Shown here one piece after another: positions 46,526 to 59,200 of a stretch of 64,000 nucleotides of DNA. The position numbers and the translations under genes are program-made. The stretch is from contig CM053332.1 in NCBI GenBank assembly GCA_028583605.1, forward strand, positions 372,001 through 436,000, read 5' to 3'. This DNA comes from Dastarcus helophoroides. Lineage: Eukaryota; Arthropoda; Insecta; Coleoptera; Bothrideridae. Positions within the stretch are counted from its first letter, which is position 1; each line of letters starts with the position of its first letter. The notes under the pieces were generated by a model. That model was not told where the DNA came from. It did no database searches and worked only from the letters and a program-made list of their open reading frames with translations.

Positions 46526-48782
46526 CTACACACTCACCAATACACACCTTCTAATGACAGTTTTTTTACAATATTTTTTTGTCGATTTGAATATTTTTTG
46601 ATACTGGGTTTGGTAAAAATTTTCTCTTCAGGAATTATTCTTTCAATAAATATCTTTCATGATTTACATAGTTACCATTCCCTTTTATTTCCAATGTACT
46701 AAATATCTATAATGAAAGTCCATGTTTATGCAATGTTTTCCTTAAAAGCCTAAAACAGATCCGTCGTTTGAATAAAAGACTAATTTATAACAGTCACATA
46801 GAAAAAAAAATAGTAGTATCCTTTAGGTAAACGACTAATTTTTCCAGTCAAAAAGTAAAATATTTGATGATTGCTTAGGTTTTAAGCTAACAACCGCGTA
46901 GTAGGAATGGACTGCGACAAATATAAAATAGCGAAATGAAATGTAATGTAGCATTATTGTAATGCAAATGCTGCATTAAATTACGCATTTACTTTTGGTT
47001 GAAAAATAATAAGGACATAATATATGTTTTTGTTAGGAATCGTTTTGTAGACAAAAGTAGATTTTGATATGTTATGCTGGAAGATGAATTTTGTGCTTTC
47101 TATAAAAATATAACTATAAACTATAAAACCAATTCCCGTGGAGTGCACTTTTGTTTTACCAACAATTTTCTCCTATTTTCAGAGGGGCCTCATAAAAAAT
47201 ATTAAGTGTTTCAAACAAAATAAATTCGCTGACATATGAAAAATCTAATATTACCGGTAGTTGCTATAGTACTTATCTTGGAATATTCCTACTTCTCTCC
47301 TTTGATAAAAACTTGAGTTCATCCGGAACACAGTTTACGCTTGAAAAACAAAACTGATTTGATATCTTCAGGAGGGTTATAATATGGATGCGAGTATGCA
47401 GAGATGTAAGCCAACTAAACTGTTAAAAAAACTTGGCAATATCTGTCATTAATTAGACAATCCAAATTCCCAAGTTTCCAATTAAGGCAACTCTATGAGC
47501 TAGCGGAATTCTGATTTCAAATTAAATGCTCAGTGACTACATGACGCAAACAATGTCAACAATTTTTTTGTATGTTCTCATTCGGTCATTATGTTCTTAA
47601 TTTATTAACATTTCAAAATTAAAACCGATGTTTCCAAAAATAAGTATAAATAAGAAATTTTAAGTTTAATGACTAAATTCTCGAAATAAAGTAAGTTTTA
47701 CAAGTTCAAACCTGATGTTCTAATAACAAATTCCTTTGTTTATGTGTTATTTTTTACACCGAGTTATTCTTTGAAATTTAGTGATTAAAGTTGAACTTTG
47801 GACAATATATTTTAGGACAAATTTTAATGGTTTCAAGTTATAAATTTAGAATCTTGGAAAAAAGTCGAAATTTTAAGAAAAGCTCTAGATCTACAGAAGG
47901 AATTGTCATCAAGCTCAGACTGAACATTAAAAAAAAAGAGAAATTTTGACATACCGCTATCATTTCTAAAAAGATTATAGTGAGTGATATTTTTGCTCCT
48001 TATCTTTTGGAATTCTTTATTATTCATAACCTATAAGACAAATTAACAATAAATAAAATTTCATGATGTTAGAACAAAAAAGGAAGAGGGAAAAAGTGAA
48101 AATTGAGAGGTTAAGTTTTGATTAAAAGTCAGTAATAATATGTGGCAAAGGAGAGATCCGAAATTAATTGGAGTAAAATTTCTTTTAGTAATTTCAAGAT
48201 CGACACTAAAAGCAAAATATTAAAAAAATCAATAAAAATTTAAAAAGTAAACAAGAAAAAATCCGAAAAAACTACAATGTTTAAAAAAGTTTAAATGATG
48301 GAACCAAAAAGTTGGTCTTGAATCATTTAAAAAAAAATTAAACGCCAGCTTAAAACAAAAACTATTTTTGTTAGAATGGTAGTATATTTTGACGTTAAAT
48401 TCAAGTTGTATATACTAAACTGCCAAGACCGAATAAAATCAAAACTGTTAGTTGGTTCAAAACTTCCTAACCTAATAAATATTTTGAGTTTATTCGGAGC
48501 ACTAAAAATAGTAAGCCAATTGAGGAAAAATGAAAAAAATCCAAAGAGATATTTTTGATGTTTTCATTTATAGGGCTGCTTCAGTTGCCTTTATTTTATT
48601 GTTGTAACTGAAACGCAAATCCCTATAGGTAAAGTGGACTAGAAAAAAGTATATTGTGTAGGTACATACAACTCACAATTACGTAGACTAGTATCACATA
48701 TTAAAGTAATTAAATAAAGTCTCTAATAATAATACTTGCTTATAAAATAACATGTTAATAAAAATTAGGCACTGATTTGGCA
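46526..48782. other. No gene identified; 3' flank of DUF229 gene 1
   Basis: AT-rich DNA with only chance frames. An AATAAA on the minus strand (48595-48590) lies ~190 bp past the gene 1 stop codon and is a candidate polyadenylation signal. Confidence 0.4.
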
Positions 48783-50280
48783 TTATCTTATACAATAACA
48801 ATACATCTTGAGGTAATCATCACTGACACAATGACTATGAGAACTGTAAGAATCCAATCGACTTATCCCGCCTAGGATCGAAAATGTCGTGACATTATTT
48901 TCTTCTTTAGGAAGAAAAGTCGCTTCGAATACAGCCGATGGTGTCGTTTGTATTACCAGCAGAATGTAAGTCTCGTTCTTGTAAGAGAACGGTTTTGACA
49001 TGTAGGAAGTAAGCACTTTCTTGAGAGAATACTTGGCACATTTTCTATCACCATGTGTTTTGTGTATATTTTCATGAATCTCAAAAATTAGGTATTTGGC
49101 AGCAAACTGGATAATTCGAAGATTTTTATCAACCGGTACGTAATCAGCACAAGTACACCAATGCTGTTCTATAGCTGCGTCTTCGCAGGATCTGTTCGGC
49201 TCAATGTTGGTAAACAATGATTTACATTTTGGACACCCATCACTTGGATCAATGGTTCCATTAGAACCTGATAACACTAGGATATGTTGTAGTGTCATAT
49301 GGAGATCATAAGGAGTAGTAAGCCTATGACTATTTTCTCTAAAATTATTATATTCTTCCGCAAACTGTTCTTTGAACCAGTCTGGAAATGATACGTATAG
49401 AAAAGGCAACCTTTCTTCTAACCAACCTGTGAATGTATATCTTATTTCACCGAATCTAGTCCCGTGATCACTAAAAAATATAACGATACTGTTATTGACA
49501 ACCCCATGGGTATGAAGATCGCGCAGTAATTGTCTAAGTTTGTAATCCATAGCGCTAACTTCGTTGACATCATTGTGACTGAATGTATTCATCCAGAACA
49601 AACCGAAATTGGGGTAATCCTTCAAATTTATTGAAAAATCCCTAGCGAGGTTCATTATACGTTCACCGGAAGTTTCCGGCCCAGTGCAATAACTCAACCC
49701 ATAGAGTTTAGTTCTCTTCAAAGTTTCAGCTGCTAACATGTATGGTCTAAAATAAAAATCTGTCGGTGGATCCGTAAAACCTTTTTTGTAATAATTAAAC
49801 GTATTTATCCAGGCTTCATCTTCAGCATAACCAGTTACGTAGCCAGCTTTCCGGAATTTTTTCCAAATAAAAGCGCATTTGTCCAAGTAGCCAACTTTCT
49901 TTGGATTGCAGATCTGGTAAGCGTGGGAATTGTTAAAACCAGTTAAAATCGCTATGAGGTTCGGAAATGTGTTATCGGCTATTTTATTGTAACCTTTCAA
50001 AGGCACCCATTTATTTTCTTCCACAAATGCCCTTGTTTTAGGTAAGTTTCGTAAAAAATTTAGTCGAGAAATGCTGTCTATCCCTACAAGTAGCACGCTG
50101 AGTGGTCTACTCTCGAAGTTGAGGCTGGATGCGTGTTTGAAGTTTTTTCTGGGAAGAACGTAGGTGTGGGCGTTTTCGTAGACTGTGTGAGATTTAGTAA
50201 TTTTGGATCTACACTTAACAACCACGGTTTCTCTATCCAACGTTACGTTTTGTCCGAATGGATGACAGTGGGGTTCTATC
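48783..50280 (-). CDS. Gene 1, coding exon 3: catalytic domain and C-terminus
   Basis: The acceptor is ATTGTTTTAG/GATAGAACC. The G completes a split codon with the AA that ends exon 2; other nearby AGs give the wrong phase. The exon encodes the whole catalytic domain: LLVGIDSISRLNFLRNLP, DNTFPNLIAILTGFNNSHAY, GYAEDEAW, FWMNTFSHNDVNEVS, VIFFSDHGTRFGEIRYT. A Cys-rich C-terminal part follows (CPKCK, CEDAAIEQHWCTC, ending MYCYCIR). Conserved Asp/His/Ser residues are all present. The stop is at 48785-48783. Confidence 0.92.
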
Positions 50281-53200
50281 CTAAAACAATTATGCATAAT
50301 TTTACAAGTGCAATTCTGTTCAGCAAACTTTAGAGAAACAAATTATTAGTTTGCGCTAAGTAGCTTAAGATAATAACAAAATATTTAGCCACTCTAAGAA
50401 TGCAAAAAAATTAAAAATATTATCCTTACAAAGTTACCTTAGTTCAGTTGCCTTTGGAAAACAATTTTGAAAAAGACTTGAACTCCTGAAATTTTAATAG
50501 ACAAAATTGCCGAAACTTTTCTTTGTTTCGAAGAAGTAAGAGGCCTTCCTACCGTGCTCTAGTCACAAACGTTCACATATTTGTAGCATTTTTTTTCTAA
50601 TAATCTCGTATGTATTTCGTAAACTGAAATATTTTTCTGTTGGGTAATTGTATTTTTCATTTCTTATTCATTTTATATTCCAATAGTTCGACTGTGAAAT
50701 TATTTCGAGCTTAATCTGTAATTTGGACACTTTTCTACCTTTTTTCATTAAGACTATTTATTTTCTTCGAAGTTTTGGCTTTTTTTAACAAAACTACAAT
50801 TTTCGAATAGGTATTTTCTCAAATTTTTAATTTTTCAATAAACACTTAAATTTTTTCTAATAAATTTAAATATACAAAAATTTTGGCTTTTTTTCGAAAA
50901 GTTTATCTTTAACTTAGAAATTTGAAATTTATTCTGATAAATTTAAATTACTTTTATAAATGTGGACTTTTTCTCAAAAACTGAAGAAAAAGTCTTTTAA
51001 TTCGTATATTTTTTTGGAATTTTGCCTTTTTTCTCAAAATTCAATTGGATATTAACCATTTCTAAAGGTTTGAATTTAAACTAAAAATTTACCGTTTTTT
51101 AGATATTGCAAGTTTCGATTTTGTATCAAAATTTCGAAGTTAGACCATAAGTGCTTAGTTTGCCCAAAATTTAAATAATTTATTTATAATTCCAAGATAA
51201 CCTTTGCACTTTGTTTAAAACTTTGATTGTAAACCCAAGTTTTTTATATGTATACATATATAAGTTTTTGTCTGTGGCTTGTCTGAAAATATATGTATTT
51301 ATGTGGGAATTTTTTTTTAATATTTATTTTCTTGAAAGAACTAGATTTCTTTAGTTTTAAAATTGGAATTTAACTTACAATCGTCTTATTTTTCCGACAT
51401 TCTCACTTTAAAGATGTATCTTTTATTTTTACCCTTTTTAAATCCAAAAGTGGACTTTTCTAGGAAATTTGATTCTTATTTTACCAAATTTTTTTCCAAT
51501 TTTCACCTAAATCACTCTTTTCACTTTATTACAAGAATTTTGAAAATATTGTTTTTACAATAATTCTGTTTTTTTTTGCAAAAAATTCACTATTTTTTCA
51601 AAATTCACACTTTTGATCAAGGGTCTCTCTTAAAGGAGTAATCTTACTTTATCATGGTTGTGTTGGAAAATTTATTCGGTCGACGATTTTTTTTTCAATA
51701 AAACCGTAGAGGTTTTTTTTCGAATAATTCTTTTGAAATCAAATCAAATTATTTTCTGGGACAATTTTTAAATCTATTGTGTTTGATATGTTGTCTTAAA
51801 TTTCCATTACATTTTGAAAGTATGACTGAATACCTAAAAATTTCAATTTTTTTCAAATGCAATTTTGGTATAATCTGTACTTTTGTGGTACTTCTAACGA
51901 TAAAACTCAATGTTTTAAGGAATAAGTTTGTGACTTTTTCAATATGAATGTTAAAATTTAATTTAGGATCAAACGTTACGCCAAGATCTTTAGGCCCAAT
52001 CGTTCTAGCAATATTCAAGCTTAGGTTATTTTCAGTCCTTCACTGGAGGATTGTAGCAAAATCTTGCTGAAACTTTAAGCAATCCTTGATGGAGCTAATC
52101 GAACGAAAATATCGCTATAAATGCAAGACCCAATATCATTTATATTTCCCACCGGGAATAGCCGCGATCGATACCTGACAGCGTAGGTACCTGTCTAAAA
52201 AATTTAAAAAGTTAACAACTTTACAAAGTCGACGGGGTCAACACAACTAAAATATTCGCAAAGTTTAATTAATACTTCCGGTTGTACCGGAAGTTGACAC
52301 CAACTTCATTAATTTAGATAAGACTATATATTTTTGCATTTTTGGATTTTATTTGATATTTTAAGGGCACTTTAAATAACAAACATTGTTCTTAAAATTT
52401 ATAGTTTTAAGGGATAATTAGATTTTTATAAAAAAATTTGACAGATCCAAGGCCCCACGAAATTCTTTATATCTTTTTCCAGAAACCAGTTATTAATTTA
52501 ATATTTGGTGCTTAAGTAGAAAACATGCGAAGCTATCTTGCACAACTTTCATAAGATCAAGAACAGTATACCGAGTGTTGAATTTACGACTGAACCTTAT
52601 GATAAATTCAAACAGCAATAACTTTATTATTTTAAATAGAACACTCTATATTTTTGGCCTGTCTTATGTATATTTTAATGATCTTTAACATGATGTAAGC
52701 TTTCTAAAAGTTGTTGTTGAACTTTTAGAAATAATTGCATTTTTTTATTCTCCCATTTGGACTCTTATCGGGTCGCATGCCACTGACGTTATGAGTAAAA
52801 ATAATCTCTATTGACAATTAAACTATCAGGAAACCATTTGTCAAATTATTTATAGTTTAGTTTATAGTATGTGGTGAAGCTAAAATGAAAAAATGCCTGA
52901 CCATCTTTTTTTAGTAACGAACATTATTTTAAATTGTTTATTATTTTCTGAAGATGTAACAAAGTAAAATCACGAACATGTGATAGTGATAAATTTGCTG
53001 TTCGATATCCAGATAAGGTAAAACCCTCATGAATCCAGTAAAGCGAATGGTAAAAAACTTCACAAATTTCGACTCTGTTAAACAGAAATCAGATAGAAGA
53101 AAATCCGTTGTTGATAATAAAAATGTCGAAATAGCATTTCCAATTATGTCATGTTTTAATTTTAGCTTCATAAGACACTATGAATTACTATAAATTTGAC

Positions 53201-56200
53201 TGATTGTTTCATAATTTAATTGTCGATATCGACTCTTTGTTTTTTTAAGTACATTTCATTTCTTTTTACTCATTTATGTCTCTGATATGGTACTCAATAA
53301 GAATTTAATGACTGTAAAATAAAAAAAAGCTAAAATTGCAATTATTTCCAAACATTGTAAAAGAAACTCCCGCAATGCCTATGTCAGTTGAAAGATAAGA
53401 TAGGTCAAAAAAATATAGGGTCTTCCATTGGAGATAACCAAGTTATTACTGTTTAAATTTATCAAAATATGAAGATCTCAACACTCGGTATAATGTTTTT
53501 GAAAACAGAAAAGATGTGCAAGATAACTTTTTATGTGTTGTACTTACGTATCAAATGTGAAATAAATATCTGGTTTCTGGAAAAAGATATATAAGGAATT
53601 TCGTAAATCCTTGCATCTGTACAATTTTTTTATAAAAATTCAGTTATCTCAAAAACTAGAAATTTTTTGAACAATGCTTGCTATCCAAAGTGACCTTAAA
53701 TTATCAAATAAAATTCAAAAATGCAAAAATGTATGTTAGCATTAGGGAACCCGCCACTGTCTTCCCCACATAGAATGTGCTACATGTGATTCAAACCCAA
53801 GACCTCGAGCCACCTGAAGGAGCAAGGAGAAGAAGGCAGTCGAGAATGGGCCCAGTAGATATCGAGAGCATATGTAGAAGGGACCAATAAAGCGTGTGTT
53901 AAGTAAATTGTGTGCATCGACAATTAATTAGGATCCATCATTAGAGTTTACATCAGAAGTGGGATACCTCCTGGTATAAACAAAGGAGAAAGGTCCTACA
54001 GTTTTTTTAAGTGACTTTTTTGTGCATGTAGTGCATCAAGAACAATGGAAAACGATCGAGAGCGCTCTAGTCGAAGTAAACCGGTCGCATCCAACGACAC
54101 CGACGGTGAGAATGAACTTTCCGCATCAGAAAAAATGTTGAGGATGTGGAAAATTCAGCAAGAGACAAACCAAAAATTGAAATGATGAAAATCTTATCAA
54201 CAATGGCCAGAGCCCAAACAGCCCAAGTGTATAGACAACAAGCTGAAAGGAGTGCGCAGGGCAGTCACGCAGCTGGGACTGATGGCGTCAACGCTTCGGC
54301 GCAAATCCGGCTAACAAGCTACGACCCTGACGACACACCCTTTTCGATGGTCAAATGGATGGATGGCGTTACCAGGATACAGTGGAGTTTGGGATCCCCG
54401 ATACCCTGATTATCTTGAAAGCTGGAGGGTGAGCGGCGCGATTCTTCAAACACTGGAAGCCTGTGGGTGTCATTTCGTCGGAACTTTGGAGTAGCTTTTC
54501 CCGAACAAGGCACACCTACTACTCCGATTCGTGCGTGTATGGCTATTGTTAGCTCCAGTTTTGACAGTTTTGTGGAGTACGGAAATGCTAAACTGGCATC
54601 AATTAAAAGCTTTTACGCCAGTTTTCCGAGGCACATAATTTTAAGTTTGATCGAGTACGATATACAGGACTAAGAGGTTAAAAGCCAAATTTCTCTGCAA
54701 GCACCTACGAAAGAAGTAGATTTGCTAAAATTACTAGCTAGATGCGACGCGCGAAAGGCTAGTGAAGAGGTGCATGTCCATGATGTAACCCGAAAACAAC
54801 GTTATAATTTTAACTTTCGGGATGAACAGTACAGTTGCCAAGGAAAGTGGCGAAAATGTCACCGGTACGGGCATAAACAAACAAACTGCAAAAGTGCATC
54901 ACAAATTCCGGTAAAAATTGGATCATCATCAGGTTCTTCCGGCGCAAATTCAAAGAACTTGAAAACGTATGGTAACACACAGAAGATGTCTGCTATACCA
55001 AACATGGAGCACCAAAACGACTCATGCTCACCCAGAACACTCATTTCATACGATCAATTACAATAGGTACACTCACCAAAGACAATACAGTTTCCCCAAT
55101 TTCATATTTGGTCGACACACGCGCAGATGCTTCCATATTGCACGAGAAAGTGGCCAAATGATTAAACCTGAAAATTCAGCCGCAGATTCAATTTCTGGGA
55201 ATGGGAAACTGGGTAACAAAACTTATAGGTTGCTCTATAGCTCTACTATTTATACCAACGGTGACGCTCGAAATTGACTTTCTAATTATGCCAGACGGAT
55301 CAATTCCCGGAGGCGAGATTGATGCCATTATAGGTTTGGATGTATTGTCTCGACCAGGAATTAAGATCGAAATAGGTAAAAATGGCGTGGATATGCTACA
55401 CGACCCACTTATCCTTCACAACATTTTTTCCATTCGCATAATTGACGAAAGTAATTTGGATTTCTCAGGACTGGACCAGCGCTTAGCCGAAGATATAAAA
55501 ACAATTCTTAGACAAGCACAAAAACAAACACATCATAAGGAACAATTAAAAAAAGAGAATTATCCGGGAAAGCGAATCTGCATACGTCCAATAGTGCTTG
55601 TTAAAAAAAAAAGAACGAGGACACAAGAACGTGTGATGCGAACTTTATTTAATGCAATGCGTGCAACTTTGAACGATAAAGACGAAAAGTAATGGACAAA
55701 AGTGCTACCTGAAATTGAAAATGACCTACATGTTATGGTCAATAAATCAACCGGGTATGCACCCTGGGTGTTAATGTTTGGCGAGAATAGTCGTTTGAAA
55801 GCTACAGATCAGTTGTTTTCTGGTGTACCATTATATAGTGATGTCGACTTGGAGTTTATGGGACAACAAGTAAACATTCGATTAAAAAGGATAACGGAGC
55901 GGGTCATTAAAGAAAAGCGGGTCAAAGCAGTGTCGTACATTGTTGATGATAAAGTGGTTGTAGAAAATAGTCAGATGCCCTATGGAGGAAAGCTGAAGCC
56001 GAAGTTTCATGGTCCTTTTCAAACTACGCATTGCCTGGAAAATGAAAGGTACGTCTTGCGGTGAGTAGGCAGACGTAGCAGAACGACCGCAGCAGCGCAC
56101 GAGCAATTGCGAAAGTGGTCGGAAGAGGGTATGCAAGCTCTCTAAAAATAATTTTGGCTACATAAGTTCTGTAAGTAGGTACACTAGATCCTCAAAATTA

Positions 56201-59200
56201 GTTTTGGTTTTTACTAGGTCTCTAAATGTAGGTTTAGGCTAAAGGTCACCATATGATTAGTTTTGAGCTTTATTAGGTTCCTAAACACAGGTTTAGGCTA
56301 CAGGTCCCCAAAAACAGCTTCGAGCTAAATAAGGTCCCTAAACACAGGTTTAGGCTGCAGGTCCCCAAAAACAGCTTTGGGTTGAATAAGGTCCCTAAAC
56401 ACAGGTTTAGGCTATAGGTCCCCAAAAACAGCTTTGGGCTAAATAAGGTCTCTAAACACAGGTTTAGGTTATAGGTCCCCAAAAACAGCTTTGGGCTAAA
56501 TAAGGTCCCTAAACACAGGTTTAGGCTACAGGTTCCCGAAAGCAGCTTTGGGCTAAATAAGGTCCCTAAACACAGGTTTAGGCTACAGATCCCCAAAAAC
56601 AGCTTTGGGCTAAATAAGATCCCCAAAAATACTTTTGGGCTAAATGAATTTCCTAAACGAAAGTTTTAAAGATCCCCAAAATAATGTTGGGCACGACGAG
56701 ACAAAGTAGGCTAAAAGTGACCAAAACAAAATTTAATTTCCCTTCACTTATGATCTCTCTAGGCTTAGGGTTAGGCTAAAGATCCCCAAAAATCATTTTG
56801 GGCTGCAAAGTTTTTTCAGGTTAAGATTTGAACAGAGAGGTTCAGAAATACTAACAAGGATGGTGCGAGGACGCCCCACAGTCAGGAAGGCCGTGTTAGC
56901 ATTAGGGAACCCGCCACTGCCTTCCCCACATAGAATGTGCCACATGTGATTCAAACCCAAGACCTTGAGCCACCTGAAGGAGCAAGAAGAAGAAGGCAGT
57001 CAAGAATCAGCTGAGTAGATATCGAGAGCATATGTAGAAGAGACCAATATAGCGTGTGTTAAGTAAATTGTGTGTTATTGCATCGACAATTAATTAGGAT
57101 CCATCACTGGAGTTTACATATATGGGAGGTATCATTTAAAATAATGAAATTGGTGTCAACTTCCGGTTTAGGCGAAAGTATTACAACTTCCTAAATATTT
57201 TTTGTTGTGTTGGCCTCGTCGACTTTGCTAACTTGTTAAATTTTAAAATTTTTTAGATGAGTGGTTTGTCAGATATCGATCGCGGCGATTCCCGGTTGGA
57301 CACACTGTATATATCAAAAACAAAAGGTCCAAGTACAGAGCTCCGAGGTACATATGATCCTTGTTTAAGAAATTGGTATGTACAACCCTTGTATACCACA
57401 GCTTGGTTCCTGTTGAGAAACTAGGATTCAAAAATACAAATCAACCTTTGGCAAGCACCAAAGGGAACTTTATGTTATAGCCCGGTGTTTGTTTTAAATG
57501 GACAAGAAATGCATACTTTCTTATGGAGCTTTGGACCATAATTATTTTGTTCGTTATAAGCAGTCGTTTGTTTTATACGGCGTTCGTTATATCCGCAGTT
57601 CGTTATATCGAAAATTGACGGCATTGAAATTTCAACTTTTTTTGGGGGGTTTTTATAATTTGGAACTGATTTCTCTAACTGCGGATAAAAACCAGGACTT
57701 CTGACAATAATTTTGTTTACAAATTCAGGGCGTTGTCATAATTTAGATTTTTTATTTGGAATTTGGAGCCTAGAAATGAAATTTCGAGACTAAAGTAAAT
57801 ATACTGATAAAAAATCAAGTGTCTAAAAAAATTAGTTTTAATTAACATTTGTTTTACATCTTGAAAATAGGTATAAAAATAGAGGGAGTTATATTGCACT
57901 TACTTGATGGAAACATCCGGGTTTTTCTGCTGTTTTAGTCTCGTCACCGAAGAATAGCAGCAAGAGACACCACTTTTAGCATAAGATGTAGCTGCACTTG
58001 AATTCACCAACAGTATGGCTGTGTTGTTAATTATTTGGACAGAAGTCAGTAGAGGTTTTGGACTACATGAAATATAACCAAATGAGTGATAGAACGCCTT
58101 TGCTTGCTCATTGAATGGTTCTAAATCAGGCATTTTACATTTTGGCGAGAGAACAAGATATTCTGAAATGAAACAAAAACAATACTTATTATGAAAAGAA
58201 TTTCGAAGTTCGTATATTAAAATTAATGAAGCTGATATTTGATTGTTTACATTTTAAGAAAATAGGAGGTAAAGCCAACTGCGGAAAGGAACATTTTATA
58301 TGTTGCAATTTTAAAATCATAACTCTTCCTTTTACCTTTAGCGTAGGCAAATGATAACTAAGGTATTAAATCTGACTAGAACTGTCAATTGAAAATTGTA
58401 AATTTCCAAGGAGGGGTTTTTAGAAGCGCATCTAGAGCACCAAGTCATTACGAAATTTTATCCAAATTCCTACATTCCTAAAAAAATTTTGTAACATTCT
58501 TCGTCTTTCAAGGGGGCAAAAAAAGATTGTTACGAAGACGTATCTAAAAATATGAATTCTTAAGGAAATTATAAAGCCCAAAATTAAAAAACATTCTTTT
58601 CAATAGCATTGGCATGTCAAGCAAGCTTAAGAAGAAGTATCTTACAGGTTAACATGTTAAATGTTAAAAGAAAGTCACATGCACGTATAAAACATTGAGA
58701 AAATCAATAAAACGAGATTCAGATATAATGGGACCTTATTCAACATATTTAATATATGTATGTATAGTTGATTTGAATTTTGAAAATCTTTTTGGTTTCT
58801 GGGGAGGATCCAATTTCATATGTAACACATCCAAAATTTCGTTTAAATTTAAGTACGGTACATCAGCTGAAACAAGCTTCTACCATATGATAACGAAGGC
58901 TTCCACGGCCAGAGTCAGTACAGGATATACTTTTTCCGGGATTGGACCGTGTCAAAGAACTACCAAAAGTGTTCGACGTTTCGCCCACCATCGTAGGGGG
59001 CTTCTTCAGGAACAAAGAAAGAAAAATAGATCAAATTAGGGAATATGCAAAAAAGAAAAATAAAAATAAAAGGCCAATTTCAAAACATCAGAGCACGGTA
59101 ACTCAGTATGTCCACCATACCAGAGGCGAAACTCTTCTGAATTGAAAATTGGTACAAAGGATAAGAAAGTTTAGACAGAAGAGCACGGTAACTCAGTATG

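Larger units (their letters stand above)
53734..57118 (+). mobile_element. Ty3/gypsy-type LTR retrotransposon, internally deleted
   Basis: LTRs at 53734-53952 (219 bp) and 56894-57118 (225 bp) are ~95% alike and have TG..CA ends. The flanks TGTA (53730-53733) and TATA (57119-57122) would be a 4-bp target duplication with one change. The interior has gag, part of the protease, a deletion that removes reverse transcriptase and most of integrase, the end of integrase, and a tandem 57-bp repeat before the 3' LTR. It inserted into the right arm of the palindromic element. Confidence 0.85.
52141..57309. mobile_element. Palindromic TIR element inserted in the LINE and itself split by an LTR retrotransposon
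   Basis: The ends (52141: TATATTTCCCACCGGGAATA; 57309: ..ATTCCCGGTTGGACACACTGTA) are inverted copies that also match the 185-bp MITE at 4920-5104. The arms run inward at 52141 to about 52800 and, with the LTR element removed, from about 53290 to 53733 plus 57119-57309 (landmark ACACTCGGTATA with TATACCGAGTGT). Its centre (52800-53290) has no recognisable gene. It interrupts the LINE at a TA. Confidence 0.7.

Noticed and set aside
50281..50330. Exon 3 of gene 1 starting further upstream, at AAAG/TTTGCT or ACAG/AATTGC
   Set aside because: Both would put the catalytic domain out of phase with exon 2; the acceptor TTTTAG/G at 50280 gives the correct phase.
56273..56626. 117-codon minus-strand frame made of a 19-residue repeat
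   Set aside because: It is open only because the 57-bp tandem unit has a length divisible by three and lacks stops; it lies in the non-coding 3' part of an LTR element.
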